From assembly GCF_023973825.1 (NCBI RefSeq), contig NC_090126.1, forward strand, positions 744,001-808,000: a stretch of DNA of 64,000 nucleotides, written 5' to 3'. This stretch comes from Plasmodium brasilianum. Taxonomy: Eukaryota > Apicomplexa > Aconoidasida > Haemosporida > Plasmodiidae. A program made the translations under genes and the position numbers. This document shows positions 62,401 to 64,000 of this stretch, piece by piece (position 1 is the stretch's first letter; the number at the start of each line of letters is the position of its first letter). The notes beneath the pieces are model-generated. The model did not search any database and was not told the DNA's origin. It saw only the letters and a program-made list of their open reading frames with translations.

Positions 62401-64000
62401 AGAAGTGGAGGCATTATACACATACCTAACAATGTAATGGAGGAAGAGGTAGCGGAGAGTATTATATTAGGTAAACATGAAAATTACGAGAAAGATAAGA
62501 AAAAAAGGAAGGAAAAAAAAAAAATATCATTATTTGGTCAGGTGAAACCAGTAGATCTTATAAGAAAAGGAATTGATGCGTATAAAATTTTGGAAAATGA
62601 GGAAAATTTATATGTGGATGTTCTAATTATAGGTGCAGGTATATCTGGGCTTGCTGCTTCCTATTATTTAAATAAATGTAATGCAAATTTTTTAGTTATT
62701 GAGGGTAGAGATAGAATAGGTGGTAGAGCCTTCTCAACCATATTACCTCAAAGAATTATAAATAACAAAACTTTACCCGAAACTGTTGTTGATTTAGGAG
62801 CTAATTATTTACACTGCTGTGATAATGCAGATTTGCTGAAAGAGGAAGTAAAGAAAGAGAGGGATGACAATATATTTGAAGAGTTAGAAAAAGAATATTA
62901 TACTGAAGATGAGGATATGTTAGCATCCGAACTAAAAGTGAATGTTAAGGAGAAAAAAGGTGTAAGAAAAAATAAGCCAAAAAATAAAGTAGTAGCAGTG
63001 GAAGCAGCAGCAAGAACAGGCGCATCCACAGGGGCGAAGAAGAAAAAGAAGAAGAAGCACAAAAATTATGATGCAACAAGTAATGAAATCAATAATGATA
63101 ACCATCTTGACCAATTTGATATGAACATAATGGAAGGCAAGTTATTGAATAATATCAAATTATTCAAGGAAGAATACATAAAATTATTTAGTGAGTCAAA
63201 TAATCCATGCTTTCATGATTACATTAACAATGATAATATGTTTAAACGCTGTAGTACTAACCTACACAGTAAAATACATTGTTATACCAAGGATAGTACA
63301 TTCTCTTTACATCATTTCAAAAATGATGAAGGAGGACTGTACAGTGAATATGATTACGTCCACACAAAGAATGAAAAGAATAGGAGGAAAAAAAAATTAA
63401 AAAAAAGTATGCTATTTATGATAAGAAACAATGTGGATAATATTTGTTATCTTTATAAAAATTATTATAAAGAAAAGAAAAAAGATATTTTCAATTTTTT
63501 AAAAAGTATAGATGAAAATATATATTTGTATAACAACTTAAGTGATGATACTTTACTTAGTTCAGCTCCAAAGACTACTATTAATTGCACTTTTAAAAAT
63601 GAAAATAAGAAATTTAAAATTTTGTCAGTTAATAAAGATACAAGAAGAAGAAGAGAATATGACAAATCATTAACTCAACTTGCTCAGAAATTAAAACCAA
63701 AAATTTCATTAGTATGCGGAAAAGATAACTGGGAGTCCACCTTTTATGCATATTGGTATAATAACGAAAATGGAAAAAAAATTAAAAGCTTTAAAATTTA
63801 TAGAATTAACTTATTGTGTGATAAAATTAGAGTAAGAGCTGCTAGAAAAATAAGAATATTTCTATTCATCAATGAGAGCATATATGATAATTGTCGAAAA
63901 GAAATAGAAAATGCAAATGATGATAATAAAGCAAGCTATAGTGATAATACTACGGAGGTTGATCAAAAAATTCTATCCTTACAAAACAGTAAAGAGGAAA
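59497..64000 (+). CDS. LSD1: LSD1-type lysine-specific histone demethylase, N-terminal part (continues beyond window)
   Basis: The frame is open from the ATG at 59497 to the window edge (1,501 codons so far). At about residues 1038-1060 it has the FAD-binding fold VDVLIIGAGISGLAASYYLN followed by EGRDRIGGRAFST. Then comes VVDLGANYLH, the start of an amine-oxidase domain of LSD1 type. LSD1 enzymes use FAD to remove mono- and dimethyl marks from histone H3 lysines in the nucleus. Upstream lie about 1,000 residues, including a long charged coiled coil (about 515-700) with EEKQKKREEKQKER repeats and a CIDNS triplet near residue 100. After GANYLH the catalytic domain is interrupted by at least 450 residues of insert, which contains an AP2-like segment (see findings). 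No SWIRM domain is obvious. The N terminus, MGSLQSE, fits an N-myristoylation signal. The position next to S18-like and DnaJ genes agrees with P. falciparum PFL0575w. Confidence 0.93.
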   Translation, partial: MGSLQSEPSINSNKHINNNDHIENIQKIDSVGSIDTNKNLGVCKNVNIIRKPTQDDYSYLNNIGKYEIIYSYLNRNEKNGLLLLQREKEKFVKKDNSCIDNSCIDKSCIDKHDVIEIFYEQLIKYNLDLELYNDKLYISLKFLDNIDMIVPYLKNEIYFEKKKGENIILLLAKKYEMSEALMKSIYIKDKIYKFFNSNKQIDEHFINNDFKTNYDLYKYIVLRNFFPFTNDFLIRVNSTNKEDLTEKLPTRVNEYRYGFIDNNYQINDQPCINVDETHQIDREKKFCQINKASSPEEQASYNDRRNDEIMNYGTTHNQSSRTFSLNLNIEKAYEKKRKHVCKDKVCKETKNDERVTIIRKRKIFQNDTSLRVCYSSLGIHEEEHKLLDMSESKLNKYSSQENSENGPKHKSNSANNLNNQHNGDGYVPCERRESTEKSVINEKFVQIRANTLRKGDSPYEILTTEGEIEMMQRNKKLEEKVDRKSMQRTIFEKEELLRMASEKTKRSKEERIFKRMDIFTNEKEFKKKLLEENKIREREEKRKVKEEKNKEREEKKKEKEEKKKERQERQKEKEEKKKERQERRKERQEKQKKREEKQKEREEKQKKREEKQKEREEKQKKREEKQKEREEKQKEKEKKKRQKEEVLKMLKEEKERLKEQKKKLTEEKKKLKEEETKLKEEEKKLKEQMLKNVREERKIIKELKYEYKKIKIEDHNISKEILKNNSRKVKEKQREMIISDSFSYSANKKILRKKKEIVLLNMRKNEKNVKNVRSIDNDNLSADGNYTIRENLHVQEEGKGSEDTLGGEDEKGDIQINRILGDDQNNLKNEGITSIFYQVKDNNRVMKGRGKNTKIDQICDQAEDVSITTKEQNIQDNETCSDTNNAVVGQANISKINRCYEIKRKNYYSCSLYTAGDLSKRRKKGNDIIGGVEMGETKIGRVNTERDSIGRGSSSRGPKWMDSGFRERRSGGIIHIPNNVMEEEVAESIILGKHENYEKDKKKRKEKKKISLFGQVKPVDLIRKGIDAYKILENEENLYVDVLIIGAGISGLAASYYLNKCNANFLVIEGRDRIGGRAFSTILPQRIINNKTLPETVVDLGANYLHCCDNADLLKEEVKKERDDNIFEELEKEYYTEDEDMLASELKVNVKEKKGVRKNKPKNKVVAVEAAARTGASTGAKKKKKKKHKNYDATSNEINNDNHLDQFDMNIMEGKLLNNIKLFKEEYIKLFSESNNPCFHDYINNDNMFKRCSTNLHSKIHCYTKDSTFSLHHFKNDEGGLYSEYDYVHTKNEKNRRKKKLKKSMLFMIRNNVDNICYLYKNYYKEKKKDIFNFLKSIDENIYLYNNLSDDTLLSSAPKTTINCTFKNENKKFKILSVNKDTRRRREYDKSLTQLAQKLKPKISLVCGKDNWESTFYAYWYNNENGKKIKSFKIYRINLLCDKIRVRAARKIRIFLFINESIYDNCRKEIENANDDNKASYSDNTTEVDQKILSLQNSKEE

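Overview
This window is nuclear DNA from a malaria parasite (genus Plasmodium). The signs are strong A+T bias, long poly-A/poly-T runs, (TA)n and ATGT microsatellites, Asn/Lys-rich low-complexity inserts inside otherwise conserved proteins, short T-rich introns with GTA...(T)nAG ends, and several genes of typical apicomplexan type. Intergenic spaces of 1-4 kb and a base composition less extreme than P. falciparum suggest a P. malariae- or P. ovale-like species rather than P. vivax, but I cannot fix the species. From memory, the right half (PIG-M, kinesin, small HSP, unknown protein, MCM8, Pfj4-type DnaJ, S18-like protein, LSD1) follows the order of a stretch of P. falciparum chromosome 12 (PFL0540w to PFL0575w), so this looks like a conserved core block, not a subtelomere. 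I saw no tRNA, rRNA, CRISPR array, transposon or antigen-family gene.

Layout, left to right: a small protein resembling proteasome assembly chaperone 3 (+, 895-1518); an unknown basic protein (-, 2500-4014); a TFIIIC subunit of the GTF3C5/Tfc1 family (-, 6033-9101); an unknown, possibly organellar, helical protein interrupted by a poly-A frameshift (+, 10392-11853); a large kelch-repeat protein (-, 12691-16578); a three-exon type II membrane protein (-, 19196-20995); the eight-exon GPI mannosyltransferase PIG-M (+, 24468-27370); a three-exon kinesin (+, 29043-34548); an alpha-crystallin small heat shock protein (+, 36129-36824); a large protein with a Nup82/Nup88-like outline, split by a poly-A frameshift (-, 37505-42213); a four-exon MCM8 helicase (-, 43716-48016); a four-exon type B DnaJ (+, 51797-53650); a bacterial-type S18 ribosomal protein, probably organellar (-, 55831-57009); and the first 1,501 codons of an LSD1-type histone demethylase that runs off the right edge (+, 59497-64000).

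These are independent housekeeping genes with no operon logic. By role they cover Pol III transcription (TFIIIC), chromatin (LSD1), DNA repair or replication (MCM8), protein quality control (PAC3-like, sHSP, DnaJ), GPI-anchor synthesis (PIG-M), motility on microtubules (kinesin) and organelle translation (S18). Exon structures were worked out by hand from splice signals, reading phase and family resemblance.

The main items for a second look are an AP2-like segment and an N-myristoylation-type start in LSD1, the Nup82/88-like protein, two poly-A frameshifts in otherwise intact genes, a coding-like ORF nested in a PIG-M intron, the PAC3-like protein, and an intergenic G+C-rich island near 50.2 kb that could be a non-coding RNA.
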